NCBI GenBank assembly: GCA_000499405.2
Contig: HG738137.1
Coordinates: 13,571,661-13,635,660 of the forward strand
Direction of reading: 5' to 3'
Source of the DNA: Onchocerca volvulus
Lineage: Eukaryota > Nematoda > Chromadorea > Rhabditida > Onchocercidae
Length of the DNA: 64,000 nt
The notes beneath the pieces are model-generated. The model was given only the letters and a program-made list of their open reading frames with translations, was not told the DNA's origin and did not search any database. Positions 1 to 13,080 of the stretch are shown here, in pieces (positions within the stretch are counted from its first letter, which is position 1; every line of letters starts with the position of its first letter). The position numbers and the translations under genes are program-made.

Positions 1-2001
1 TTCTGATTTAACGTATTGGTTATATGCCAAATTTTTGAGATTTTATATTCGTACTAATTTCTTTTTTTTTCGCCGAAATTAGAAATTATTTCAATGTTTT
101 CATTCCAATTTACTTCTTGAAAATATCTCTTTCCTGAGAATATCTTTTTTTTTTCGATTTATTGAAAAATAAATTTGAAAATTACGAGGATAGTATTTAT
201 CGTTTAATTTTTAAAATTTTCAAGGTTTTTTCATTTTTTCAGTCTTTAATGATTATTATATTTTTCATTGATTGCTTTTCTCGAGCACTAAATGCAAATT
301 AGCTTTTAAGTTCTCGAGTTTTCGGATGTGAATTTTTCAAATTTGTATATGTATAAAACTTTTTTAACATCTAAATCTTGTGATGATTATATTGCAGAAA
401 TCATCATGAACTATAACATTTAAGCGAAAAAGGATGAAAAGGAGGATGAAGGGATAAGAAAGATAATTGATAACTTATCAGTTATAATCATTTACAAAAT
501 ATTTACGTATATGCTTCACATGATTTTTCATAAGAAATTCGTTTCTAAATCTGGTCAAATGGATATTTTTCTATTTTTTTAAAACTTTTCTTTGAAATTT
601 CAATTGTATCAATTTCAGTTCTAAATTCTGAAAACATTCTTAGCAAATTGTAAAAATTGTATATCAAATTTCAGATTTTAAGAGATTTTATATTTGAGAT
701 TTTATATATATTTTTGCACTAATTTAAATGGAATTCAAGTCATAAGCAATTCAAAAAATGGTCGTAAATTTTGCTTTGCAAAAAATTTGCTTAAAATCAT
801 TTCATTAACAGAATTAAAAAAAAACAAATAAAAAAAACAATAAAAAAAACAAAAACTGGAATAATATTGAAGATTTGATTTAAATAAATTACGAAAAACT
901 ACGGCTTTATCTCTTCGCTGTTTTTTAAATTCAATTTCGCATAATCTTATAATTTCGTATCAATTGCTCCAGTCTTGCCTAATTCTTCTTAAGTTAATTT
1001 CATTTTCTAACTTTATCGCATATCATTTTTACAAATGTAATATATTTCGATGCTTTTTTTTTTACTCCAATAAGTTTATCTTGCTAAAGGAGATGTGCAT
1101 CAATAGTTTTATTCTATTTTTTATTTCTTTTTTCTTTTTTTAGTATCTTTAATGATTTATAATTTATCCAGAAACATTATTTAATAATTTGAAAAAGTCT
1201 AAAGTAAAATTATTGCTCAACATTTTTATTTCCTGATTTAGAATTGCAGCACTTTTTTTTTCTTTTTTGAATTACTTTATTTTTCATTTTCCTTAGCTTA
1301 TTTGAAAAGTGTTGAAGTTCTAAAATTTAAAAATTTTTTTGTTTTTTTTCATTTTTAGTATCAATTTTGATTTATAGTCATATGTTAATGAGCAGTAATA
1401 GTAAAGTTGATGGTGATGAAATATAGTTTAATGATAGTAATTATATTGGAAATTATTTCGCAAACATAACTAGGCTAATATTCTAGGCCAAAATAATTGC
1501 TTTACTGATGGAAGGATAAAAAAGGCTAGTTTTTACTTCTCTTTTCACATCAAAACTTCAATTAAATGCTAATTCAACCAATTCAATCGACTACTCGAGC
1601 AAACCCAAGCATTTAATATTTTATGTTCTTCCTCATAGATTTACTGTGATTTATTTCGATTACGTCGTTTTTTTTTTTCTCTCAGTATTAAATCTTTTTT
1701 TAATTCGAAATCAAAAAACGGAAGAATGGAATATGAATCCAAAATGAAATATATAAGTAATCTTCTATTTTACTCATTTTATTCGTCTTGCCAATATTTA
1801 TTAGGCATATGGAGGATGTTTTTACACCTTGTTCAATATAAACAATTCATATTTTTTTCATCAGTTTCAAAACAAATTACAGTATTTGTTGTTATTCGCT
1901 GCAATAATTGAAATCGTTCGCGAATATGCCATAATTTCTAAGTTTTTACCTAATATCATCAAACAATTCTATGCATCTAAAGAATCAAAACAATTCCCGA
2001 T
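1..2001. other. AT-rich DNA, no gene seen
   Basis: Homopolymer T and A tracts with no open frame that has coding-like composition or good splice signals on either strand. It may be intron or intergenic DNA of a gene lying outside the window. Confidence 0.5.
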
Positions 2002-2155
2002 ATGGTTGATAATTCTCGAATGATTGATTCACAGCAGGATAATATAATGTCTGATGAAAAATTGCACCAACGTTGCTATTATCGTCAATTTTCCAATAAT
2101 GATCAATTGATCCGTAATATTCGAAATTATAAAAAACCTTACAATCTGGTGCCAG
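2002..2155 (+). CDS. Possible first coding exon, unknown protein
   Basis: A 51-codon open frame starts with ATG (MVDNSRMIDS) and ends NYKKPYNLVP plus one base at a strong donor, CCAG|GTGAGT, so it leaves in phase 1. It is polar and rich in Asn, Gln and Arg, with no signal peptide or membrane segment, and I do not recognise a family. The acceptor at 6700 is phase-compatible (giving ESLQFQSANIKF, then stop), but this link is only inference. The opposite strand is also open across the same bases (frame containing EYYGSIDHYWKIDD), so the coding strand is not settled; the donor favours the + strand. Confidence 0.4.
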
Positions 2156-2475
2156 GTGAGTTTCTTTTTTATTTTTTCTTCTGTCTCAATAATTTCTATC
2201 TAAAAGCTTCGAATTATGTTGCCATTAATATCGGATTTCAGCAGAACAGTTGAGACCGGTTAAATCTTTTTGTGTATATTTAAATTGATTGATCAATGGC
2301 ATGATTTTCATTTTATTTTTAATTTTCCTAAAGAGGTTCATAACTTACTTTATTATATTTTCAAGATTCTGGATATAGAGAAAACAATTACCATCATTTA
2401 CCTGTACTATTACATATTTAATTTAATCAATTCATGCTACGACTTTTATTTTATTCAAATATAAGAAATTTTATT

Positions 2476-2793
2476 TTACATCGATAAACTTTCAGGACTT
2501 TTATAATATTTAATTAATTCTGCCCAGTTTTCGTCTTCGTCTCTTGAATTTTGACAAAAATCTTCTAACTGAAAGGGAAAAAAGAAAATAGCAAATGTTT
2601 AGCAAATGTTGAATAGAATTTTTTTTTCTATCGAAAAGATTAATCAGTACAGCAGTTTGAATAATTTTAAAAATTTTGATAAATTCATATGCTCCAATGC
2701 TTGAGGGAAAGCGATGATTAACTGCAGAGGAATTATTATCATCCTTTAAATAAATATTCATGAATTTCCAGAAGAATTTTTGATTTCTTTCTT
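2476..2793 (-). CDS. 3' exons of an unrecognised gene
   Basis: Two exons fit together on the minus strand. The upstream exon (2793 down to 2651) encodes about 47 residues, including FWKFMNIYLKDD and AYEFIKIFKIIQTA, and ends at donor GTACTG in phase 0. The last exon (2568 down to 2476) follows a good TTTTCCCTTTCAG acceptor and encodes LEDFCQNSRDEDENWAELIK followed by YYKSPESLSM and TAA. The acidic, helical-looking tail is protein-like and uses an unremarkable codon set. No ATG is placed; the 5' part should lie at higher coordinates, but I could not find it. The family is unknown. The acceptor of the upstream exon is the weakest part of the model. Confidence 0.42.
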
Positions 2794-5700
2794 CTCAAAT
2801 ACCACCGAAAAAAAAAAAAAACGAAAACGAAAAAAATCAGAACGTTAACGATGATTACCTAAAATATACATGTGTCTGTTCAAGAAGAAGGCATAAAATT
2901 TTCAAATTTTTTTTTAATAATGAAATGAAATAATTTCCAACATTTTTTAAAAATATAGTCTTTTTTTTCAATTTCATTTTTTTCAAATTTAGATTTTTTT
3001 ACAATTTTAAATGATTTTGTTATTAAAATTTCATCGTGCTTAAAGAACCAAGCCTGCTTTAAATCACTTTTAAAATGCATTTTTGCCTACATTTTATCAT
3101 AATCTTTGAGTCATTTTTAAAATATTCTCAATTATTCAATGAATGGAAAAAGATTTGAATGCCAAAAAAAGTAAGAAAAAAAACAATTTTCATAAATTCT
3201 ATTCATCCAAATGCTAACTGTGCAATGAAGTTGAAAAAAATGCTTTTGAAAAGAAAAATAGTTTTTTTGTTGACATTTCTTTTGAATGGAAATTTCACAG
3301 TCACAGTTTAAGCCTTCATTTTTCATTGCTTTTTTCCAAGAAGTCTTTGAAAATTTTTTTTTATTAAAATGCTTTCATCATTCTGTTCATATTTTTTCTA
3401 ATTTATTCAAGCACACATAATTGTTCTTATGATAACTTTGAGAAATAAAATGTTTAATTTTAGCAAATGTTTATTTCCAATATAAAATAATTTCAAATAA
3501 ATAAATAAAAATCAAATCAGTGACAAAAAGAAAAGACGAAAAGACAGATAGCTAAAATTGAATTTTATATTAAAATGTTAAAATTGAATAATTAAATAAT
3601 TATTACTTAAATGGTACGCATAATTGCAATTTTTGGAAACTATATTGATGTACATTTGCCAACTATTGATATTTGATTAATTCAATCATTGATTTTATTT
3701 TCATTCATTTCTCAACTGATTAAATCGATCCTATTTTTTTTGTCTCTGCTTCAAAATTGATGTATTTATAGATTCTGATGGTATTTTTCAAAGTTTAAAT
3801 AAAAAAAAATGCATTTTTTTGAAATATAATAAGCAATAGCAATCTTTCTCCAATAATTAATTACTTGTTTTTGCATGCATATTATACATTTATAGTCCAA
3901 ATTTTTGTTTTGTATTAATTTTAATCTACGACGAATCATTATGTAATAAATTAATAATAACAATAAATTACTGAAATTTTCGAAAAACTTTTTTGCTCGG
4001 ATTTTTTGAATCTTTTGTATTTTTATAATTTGATATTCTAAAGAAATTTTGTGAAAAAATTGATGGTAATTAAGTCAACTTAGCTTACCATTAGTATTCA
4101 TTCACTTTTTATTACATTCATTTTTTGAAATTAAAATTATTAGAAATAAAAACTTTAAAAAAACGTATAATAAGCATATAAAAATGACTATTAAATTCTT
4201 AGAGAAAAAGGATTATTTATACCACTTAAACAAAAAAAAAAAAAAGACAAATCTTGAGTAACATGAAATTTTCTGAAATTTTAGAGAGTTTTTTTTCTCG
4301 ATTTTTTTTTTCAATTTCATATTTTGTGAGGTAACTTAACAAATCACTTCAATCAATGCATCAAGATAGCAAGAAGTGACAATTTCATTATAAAACAAAA
4401 TATTAGTCAATTTATTTTCATTTTTTTAATTTTTTTTCCATTTTTTTTTTTTTTTTTTTTTTTGTCAAGTACGTCAAATTTGGTTTTCAAGTTTAGTTCA
4501 TTTTTTTTCTTTGCTATTTTCCAAAACAAAAAAAACCATTGAATTAATATCTCGTAACATATAATATTTTATACCATAAATTTAAAAAGCAAAGAATATC
4601 TCTTCTCAATTAGTCATTTGCTACCAAACAATTTTAAATTTTGTATGCCGCAAAAATTTCCATATATTAATTTGTAAATTCTCCTAGTTTGATGAGGAAA
4701 AATTTCAGTGAGATCAATTCTTTCCTACATTGCCGCAATTCAAAAATTTATAAATTCCTAATTTAACGTAAAATAGTTTTGAATGAGACGAATTCTTCAT
4801 TACGTATATATTTTGTTAATTTAATTATGAAAAGGTTTAAATGTGACAATTCTTCCTTACTTATCAGTTTATCGTATTTAAACGTTTGCATCATTGGCTT
4901 ATAGATTTTACTCGAGTATACTTGTGACGCTTACTTACGTGAAAAAGTTTACGTAATAAGGATAATAATTTTAAATCGAAAATTTGATGACAAAATTCCC
5001 TATACACAGTAGATATTAACAAAATTTTAGTAGTGTATGGAATAACTTCATTGTTGAATCGGATTTGATCACAATTTTGGAATCAAATAATACTCAATAT
5101 TTTTTTTTCTTTTTGCGAAAAAGTAATTTCCTAATTGCTATCACTTGATCGCATGAATTAATTTTTAGAATATTAAAAACAAATACGTCAAATTATGTAT
5201 GGAGATTAAAAGAAAAAAAGGATTTATATTAAAAATAATGCAAAGATTTATCGAAATTTCTACAAGAAATAAAAAAATTCAAATTTCATAATCTTTTTTC
5301 ATCAAAATTCAATAAATTTAAATTTCTTTCTTCGTTTACTCATCATTTGTTTTTTTTTTTATTTTTTTGTTTCTTTTTTTTTCGAATTTATCAATCATTT
5401 ATCTTTTTTTTTTTTTTTCATCAATTATTTCTCTATCTATCCTAGTGAACAATAATTTAAAGCAACATTTAGATCCCATTCAAATTCATAAAGAATTTTT
5501 AGTGTATTCATATTAAAATTTTCATCCTACATCTCTTTTTTTTCTTTGAATGAAATTTTTAATCTTAATTAGTTTGCAAAATGAATGTAAGAAAGTAAAA
5601 TTGGCTGTTTTTCATGAAAGATTAAAGTAATGATGAAAGAAAAGAGAAGATAGTTGGGATGTTTATGAAAATTATAGAAATGGATTTAATTTACTACAGT

Positions 5701-6700
5701 GATTTTTCTATTTTTATTTCTTGTTTGTTCTCAACTTTTCGATCTTATTCCTGTATACCGCTTTATACTTTCTTCAAATAAAGGCATTAAATTTTCATTT
5801 TTTTTCATCAAAAAATAATTCTAACGCAAATCTAATTAGTTCCATTTCTTTTTATCATTAAGAATGATTGCGTTAATTTCGATTTAACTACAAACTTTTC
5901 ATCTCAACTTTGTGTTTAATTCTCTTTCGATTAAGCATTATTTCTTCCAACTTTTCCTCCTTTTATAAATATCCATAAAGCCAAACTTAGTTAATTTTTA
6001 TATTTCATTTAAAATGCTTTTAAATAAATGTGATAATTTTCTAGTCGTTTATCTTACACCTAAAATAAGAATTTGCCAGGAAAGTTGCATAAGAATATCA
6101 TAATTTCAAATCTAATTAGTTACATTAATTTTTTGTTATTTTATCTAATTTCAAATAAATTTGGTAATTTCCTTTTTGTTATACATACTCAATTTATTTT
6201 ACTTCTTATCACATTCATACTGAAAAAAAGTCCAAAAACTTAATCTTAATTAATTGAATTAACTTCTTTGATGCTAATACTTTTCTTCGATCACATATAA
6301 AATATATAATCACCAAATTTTTAATTTCATTATTTATTGAAAAGTATACAAAAATTATACCTTTTCCTTCTTTTTTTTCTTTTTTAAATTGCACACCTGA
6401 ACATTTCCTAGTAGAGTTTGATTTTAACAAGTGCTTCCTGTTTGTTATCTTTTTTGTTATCATCTAATCATTCCTATGTATATCTTCAAATATTTTCTTC
6501 AAAATTTTTCGAATCCCTTGGTATCATCGCACCAAATGCTCCCAACAAATGTTTTTGAAAATAAATATCCTTTTGCTTTTTTCTTATCCATCTTCTCCGC
6601 TTTCCATTGTCCAATCGATCGATTTAAAAAGTTTTTCAATCTTACTATTTTTACTTCAATTTAGCTCATACTATGCTATTGCTTACATTATTGCTGCTGC
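2794..6700. other. AT-rich DNA, no supported gene
   Basis: Long A and T runs (for example about 21 T near 4443-4463). Short open frames on both strands have the composition expected of random AT-rich DNA and lack paired splice signals. The minus-strand frame at 2880-3080 is open but Lys/Phe-rich and has no convincing boundaries. Confidence 0.5.
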
Positions 6701-6796
6701 AGAATCTTTACAGTTTCAATCAGCCAACATCAAATTCCCATCAAAATTCGGATGAAAATTTTATCAATCCAAATTATCAAATGATCGAATTCATTT
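6701..6796 (+). CDS. Possible terminal exon, unknown protein
   Basis: A good acceptor (CATTATTGCTGCTGCAG) is followed by a 31-codon frame to TGA reading NLYSFNQPTSNSHQNSDENF and INPNYQMIEFI, an Asn/Gln-rich stretch. The same acceptor in phase 1 gives the alternative ESLQFQSANIKFPSKFG then stop, which would match the phase of the exon ending at 2155. The sequence alone does not decide between them. Confidence 0.28.
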
Positions 6797-9482
6797 GAAA
6801 ATTTCAGTAGCGATAATATTATATTAGGGAATAATTATTCGGAATAATTTCTACCTTGTAAAACCATCTATAATTTCTGTTATTGGAGTTAAAATTTACG
6901 AATATTTTGGTTGTCCTTTTGTATTTTTAAATTAATACAAGAATTATCCAAAAAATTCGCGGAAAATTCAACGAAAAAAAAAGAACTCAAGAGAGATGAC
7001 TTAAAATTGAAATTTTTTTTTTTTATTTTATCAATTCATTCTAAACAATAATTGTTAAAGTTATCAAAATACTCATTTTAACTGCTACATAAGAAAAAGT
7101 TAGTCAATCGATTAATTGGAGATTAATCAAGTTATGAAAAATTCTGTTTCACTAAAATCTTTCATTCAAACTTTCAACTTTCTTCATCTTTTTTCATCGC
7201 CCCAATCGTCTTTTTATTTGAATTTGATTTATCAAAAATGACCAATAATTATTTTTAATTAGTTAATTAATGATTATCATTATTTCCACAAAAACTAATG
7301 AACTTTTTTTTTGAAAGGAGCGAAATAATTTTTTTTTTTTTTCTAATTCTTTAAGATAATTCTTAAAGGGATCTGTCAGTATTTTCATTTTTTTGAAATT
7401 TTCAATTACTTTATAATCCGTAAATAGTTACTATCTAAAACTCTGATAACTTATTTTTAAATTATTTACATAATCAAGTTAATGAATTCGTCAATAATTT
7501 TTTCATTACGAACATGAATTCTCTGATGAAACATTTCTTATTTCTTCCATTATTTTGATACATCTTTCAAAAAAAAAGAAAAACCTTTAGTATTCTTTCA
7601 TTTTAAAAATTTTTATCAACTTATAATTCAAACTTCGAGCAGTTATATCAATTTATCATATCACAACTCAAGCATTTCTCTAAATATTTATGTTTTCATC
7701 TTTCTTTTACGATAATATTTGGCCAATTATCGTTGGAAAAATTTCGCTTTTCTCATCAAATCAACTTTACCGCTTAATCAAGTGAACATATTTTCTCGTT
7801 TAATGAGCAAAAAAATTTTTTTAATTTGAAGTTTTCTTTTTTCATATTTTTAAAGGAATATTTCAGATATGCAAATTGAAGTTTGCTTAATTTGATAGAG
7901 CTATTCTGTTTTATTTTTCCGTTTTTTTTTTTTCTCTTTTTTTTGCTCAATTATATGAAAATGAAATTAACTGTTTATATAACTGGAATAAACTATTTTT
8001 CAGTTAGCATTTGAATCCAATTTCAATTAATAAATAAACTCGCATAAATAATTTACTTAAGCGTTCGATAATTTAGAAATTTCAAATTCAAATTTTTAAT
8101 CAAGTATTTTATTGGATTTTTTTTATAATTTTAATAATTTTTTTGTAATTTTTAAATATATTCTACAGCAGTTAGGTTACTGCTTTTTTTAGATATGAAA
8201 GTGCCAAAAAATTAACTTTTTAAGCTTATTTTGCACCTCCTGAATAGATTATTATCTTTTAACTTCTTGCATTTGTCTCTTATATCTTTTCTTTATTGGC
8301 CAAATATGTTAGGCCCATATAAGAAGAGTAATTACTCAAATAACTCTACGGTTTAAAGAGTCATGGCAACTAGCAACATTATTTGGCCATGAAAAAGATT
8401 TACATGAATTGGATTTGCTTAACACGATGTAAATTATCGTTATTTACATTTTCTTTGTATTCATGTGAATAATTTTGCAAGCTCATTTCTCCTTTTAGCT
8501 CAACTAAATATGATATACTGGTATTTGATTTTTTTTTGTGTTTTTCCATAAAAAAATTTGAATATTTGAATATTTAAGTCAAACAAGAAAAAATTTGAAT
8601 GTTTGAGTCAAATAGAAAAAAAATAGGGAATTAATTAATAATACATAAAATTATATTTTTTTGAAAATCAAGAAAATGTAAATAGCGATAATTTACATCG
8701 TATCTAGCTATCTTTTCTTTTGCTGAAATGCAACATCTCTGGTTTTAGTTGATTTACCGCTTTTTTCATAAAAAACTTCAAGTAGCTAGATTTTCTGTTT
8801 TAGTATCATCCCAGCTGGTAAATCCAGAATTTATCTTTTTTTTTTTGATTTTAATTTCTTGTTTGTTTGATATGATTTTAATTATTATTGTTTTTTTTTT
8901 GTTGTATTTATTTTATATTATTTTTAATTTTAGTTAGTATTCGGCTTAATGGATTTGGGTCCATATGTAGTTTATAGTAGAAATTAAATATAAAATAGAT
9001 TTCACTATATTTGATTATGGCTTAGCTAGAATTATTTTTTTTTTTTTTTTGGATTTAATATTCTCTGAATTTCATTTTACGAAATATTTTTGGGTTTGAT
9101 TTTATTTAAGTATACATTGATGTGCGATATAGGTTTTCAAAAGACAAGATTAAAATTTAATGATTTGGTTGCTTTAAACTTGCTTTATGAATTCAAGTTC
9201 AGTTGTTTTAACTTCGTAGTTGCAAAAGCAAAATTCATTTTTAACCTTTTGTTCGGTTAAATTTTTTTCTTAATACCTGCAAAAATGATAGCATCCAGAC
9301 AACACTATTACATTTTGCCACAAAATTAATTTAGTTAATTAAGTTGTCAATTAATCAAGAAATTTCTGAAAGAAAAACGAAAAAAAAAAGGAACCGAAAC
9401 TCTTATAATCTCATATGAATTATTACAAGAATTCTTTATTTCCGAATTCTTAAATTTCTTTTTGAAATTTTTGAACTTGTAG
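6797..9482. other. AT-rich DNA with a foldback repeat
   Basis: No supported gene. It contains the inverted repeat at 8424-8701 and a GC-slightly-richer patch near 8220-8400 without a coherent frame. Confidence 0.5.
8424..8701. repeat. Foldback element with 32-base arms
   Basis: The 32 bases at 8424-8455 recur as their reverse complement at 8670-8701 with one mismatch. Each arm holds a smaller palindrome of the form GTAAAT-N7-ATTTAC. The 214-base spacer is AT-rich and contains short direct repeats (TTTGAATATTTGAA / TTTGAATGTTTGAG). Homology does not extend past the arms, and I see no clear target duplication. It could be a small non-autonomous foldback transposon (MITE-like) or a transcribed hairpin. 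Confidence 0.55.
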
Positions 9483-10043
9483 TTTCGTTTCAACATGTGA
9501 TGGAGCCTTTGGGATTACAATTATTGCTTCGTATACTATTTTCACAAATACTATTATTATTATGGTTGTTAATAATCCTGAAATACGTATTGAACCATTT
9601 CGATATTTTCCAACACCAAAAAATGAAAAAAGTAAGTATTAACGGAATTCTGACAGAAATTCCGGATGCATGATAATTCCGGTCATCTAGAATTTATTGC
9701 AAAAATTCAGCAAGTATCCAGAATATATCTTCAAATCAATGGGAAATGAAATTTCTAGGCGAATTTTATAAAGATGAAGCAATCAGGAAGAAGAATTTTT
9801 TCATTTCCTGAAAAATTTCCTTAACATAATCAATTGTTTTTCATTGGATAAATCCATATGGTGGAAAAATCAGTTTGAAATTTAAATAACAAATAGAATC
9901 TGTTTAACTGATTCTTTCGGCAGTTCATCAGTTTTTTTCATTTTTTTTTTTTTGCGATTTGAAAGCTTAAGGTAATGTGGTTTTTGCGCATTTGTCAGCT
10001 GGAGTATTTGAACGTTGGTATCATCGATATGAATTATTTCCGA
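9483..10043 (+). CDS. Two internal exons of an unknown membrane protein
   Basis: The first exon (9483-9631) reads CDGAFGITIIASYTIFTNTI then IIMVVNNPEIRIEPFRYFPT; the hydrophobic IIASYTIFTNTIIIMVV run is a plausible membrane helix followed by a basic loop. It ends in phase 1 at GTAAGT. The second exon (9972-10043) is phase-compatible, reads SNVVFAHLSAGVFERWYHRY and ELFP, and again ends in phase 1 at GTAAGT. Both donors are strong. A second reading frame is also open and splice-compatible across both exons (LLLRILFSQILLLLWLL...), so the frame is chosen on composition only. I found no further exons and no family match. Confidence 0.38.
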
Positions 10044-12445
10044 GTAAGTTTTTTATCGAAATTTTCTAGAATACAAAATTATTGCACATCCATATGTTTT
10101 ACGAAATTTTACAAATAAAAAAAAAAAAAAAAAGCAAAAGAATAAGCTTCTAATTATTTCGAATTCGAATAAAATTTGCAATTATTATTGAAATAAAAAA
10201 AAAATGCATATAGTCGAAATTACAATTATGACATTAACAATAAACAATGAAAGATTCAAATTAATTAAGGCACTTATAAATTAAATAAGCGAAGAATGTA
10301 AAGAATATGCACAACGATAGAATGTCTAGTAAAGATGACCAAAATGTTAATTGATGAAAAGATAATATGAAATCAACGAGAGTTATAATTTATCGGAAAG
10401 TGCAATATTTTTTCCATGTTGTCCCGTACTTCCGGATTCTTTTGTGAAAGAAATGAGTTTTTAGATTTATTACTGCAAAAGCTGTAAAATGTAAAATAAA
10501 TGCAAACCTTTTTCGGATGAAAATCTTCTTGCTGATTTCATTCACGGACTGCTAAAATATATCCAACTGTCATTGGCATTAGAATCAAGTGAAATAGTGA
10601 TTTAAATCGAAGAGAATTAAAGGATGAATTGTTGAGCTTTTTTTTTTATGCAAAAAATTTTTTTTTACACGAATAATCGTTTGTTTGAATGTAGCGTAAA
10701 CATTGAATATCTGCTCCTCCAATTAGTCCATTTTTGGTAAACAGAATTAGTGTTGTGGGATGAACCAAACAATGAATTAGTAAAATCATGTGATAACAAT
10801 GTGAGAAATAATGCTTCACTAATGAAAAATTTGATTCAAAAATTTTCAAAATGAACATTGTCAGGAACATTCAGAAGACAAACTAGAATCATCCAATTCT
10901 CGCTACTGAATCCTAATGTCAACATTTTTTTTTTCTCGATAAATGAATTCTATTGCAATAATTAGCAATAACCATCATATGATTGATATTTTCTATCATT
11001 TCTTTTTCTTCATCATTTTCACGAAAATTTACAATAATTGAAATCTTCAGCTGTGTTCGATAGAATTCGAATAAAAAATTTCGCTGTAGCAAACTTCCGC
11101 TATTTGAATTTTTAATCAAAATTGTTCTGATTATTTATCTTGTTTAATGCCTTTCATTCTACTATTTTTCAGAGAATCATATAATCACTTATAGACTTTA
11201 TTAATTAAATTGGTAACAAACCGATAGCTACAAAAACATAAAAATTTATCTGTATAAATTAATGCAATAACTGAAATGCTAAAATATTATTTCAGTTTCG
11301 ATTCCAATATTTTAATGCGCACAAAAAAAAATGAATTAATGGAAGAATAAGATGAAAATTAAAATTTTTCAATTTGAAAGTTATTAGGAAATGAAAATTA
11401 TCTCAATCATTTTCCCCAACTTTTTTTTATCTATCTCAAATTGTGAATTTGATTTTGAATTTGCGACAAATTATTATATTACCAATAAATGTTACTGAAC
11501 AATATTGTTGAATTTTTCGCTTCGTTTCGTGTTTTTGGCTTTTACGCAACCAATTATATCATCATGAAATCAACTTATCATCTTTGTTGACTTCAAATAA
11601 GCATGAGGAATCAGTGCTATAACTGCAGTATGATGCTACTCGAAGAGTAAATTAGGCAACAAATGGAAATTTAATAATTTAATTTGCATTCCATATCCTT
11701 TTCATACTGATTTCATTCCACATATACGTTTTTCTATTTAAAATTCATTAAAAATCAGTTCTAATTAAATTCCTGTGACAATATTTGTTATCAGTATGCT
11801 TTATTATCAATTGTCATACTCATTTTTCCATTCATAAATTTTTTTTTTCTATTTCATTTACAAAGCTTTTAGATTGAAAATTTCATTGTAGATGAAAATC
11901 CTTCTTTCTTTCCATGTTATCATCATTGAATTAATCATTTGAAAAAATATTATACACATATACATTAGATTTTTCTGCTTTTGCGAAATACTTTAACTTC
12001 AGGCTGAAAATTTCTTATTTTTCTATGCTTGCATTTTTATATAAATAAATATTAAATATTTTAATAAACAATAATTCATAACACTAATAATAATAATAAA
12101 AATAATAATAATAGTAATAATAACAATAAGTAAAATGACCTTATTTAATGGAAAAGTAAATATTATTGAAATTTGAAATGCATAAATATTATAGCCGAAA
12201 AATTTTTAATAACTTATTTCTTTGAAAATTCATAATTCATCGGCATTTTGGTTACTTAAATTAATTAATTTTTATTCACTGATTGTTTTTTTTTTTTTTT
12301 TTGATTTTAATGAATATTTAAATATTGTTCTGGGGAAGATTCATAAATCATCGGCATTTACTGATTGGTTCTTGAGATTTCATAAATATTTTACAATGAA
12401 AAATTTCAAAAAGTTCATTACGAATTGCACAACAAAAAAAAAATA
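10044..12445. other. Mostly non-coding; ambiguous coding-like patch at 10.6-11.1 kb
   Basis: Between about 10640 and 11120 the minus strand has two open frames (for example HPTTLILFTKNGLIGG at 10700-10760) and a slightly higher GC content. Several frames are open at once and no splice pair links them, so I do not call a gene. The remainder is AT-rich, with an (AAT)n-like run near 12085-12130. Confidence 0.35.
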
Positions 12446-13080
12446 CTGATAATAAAATAATTCATAAAATAGAAAATTTAAGTTTTATTTTTTTAGAAAA
12501 TTTCAATTATTATTGTTAATAAAATTTTTTCATATCTAAAGAAACAGCATTTAGATAGATTTTGTAAATTGTGCTCAGTAAGTAAAAATATTTAAATTTC
12601 ATAATTTTTAGTATTTTTTCATCATTTTATGAATAAAAAATTCGTGTTTTATTTTTCGAAAAAATTTAAACATTACTGCCTCCTTCTTCTCTTACATCTG
12701 AAGAATTCTATGGAATTAGCAATTTTCGGAAGTATATTACGAATTTCATGGAATAAGTAAAAGCAATCGATAATAGGATAATTTTGAGCTTTTTTATCTT
12801 TTTTAAAATTTAATTATTATTGCAGCAAAATTTCTTCATATTTAAAGAAAGAACAATTTTTAAAAATATATGTTACGAATTTTGCATAGTAAGTAAAAAC
12901 AACTGATAATAAGACAATTTCAAGTATTTTTTTTTATTTTTATGTTATACAAAATAGAAAGCTTAAATTTTATTTTACGAGAAATCTAATTAATTATTTA
13001 ATAAAACTTTCTCAGATTTAAAAACATAAATTACTCGCAAAAGAAGTATATATGACGAAATTGTAAAGTAAAAGTAATTT
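12446..13080. repeat. Diverged tandem repeats
   Basis: Related blocks recur. The motif ACTGATAATAAAATAATTC at 12446 returns near 12765 (ATCGATAATAGGATAATTT) and 12902 (ACTGATAATAAGACAATTT). Each is followed by a T-rich stretch, an AATTATTATTG-like segment and TTTCTTCATATTTAAAGAAA or a variant. The repeat length varies, so the copies are old and indel-rich. A related short duplication, ATTCATAAATCATCGGCATT / ATTCATAATTCATCGGCATT, lies just upstream (12230 and 12340). Confidence 0.5.

Noticed and set aside
6215..6755. ORFs at 6215-6463 (-), 6431-6664 (+) and 6549-6755 (+)
   Set aside because: Mutually overlapping, Phe/Ile/Lys-rich; only the segment after the 6700 acceptor was kept as a tentative exon.
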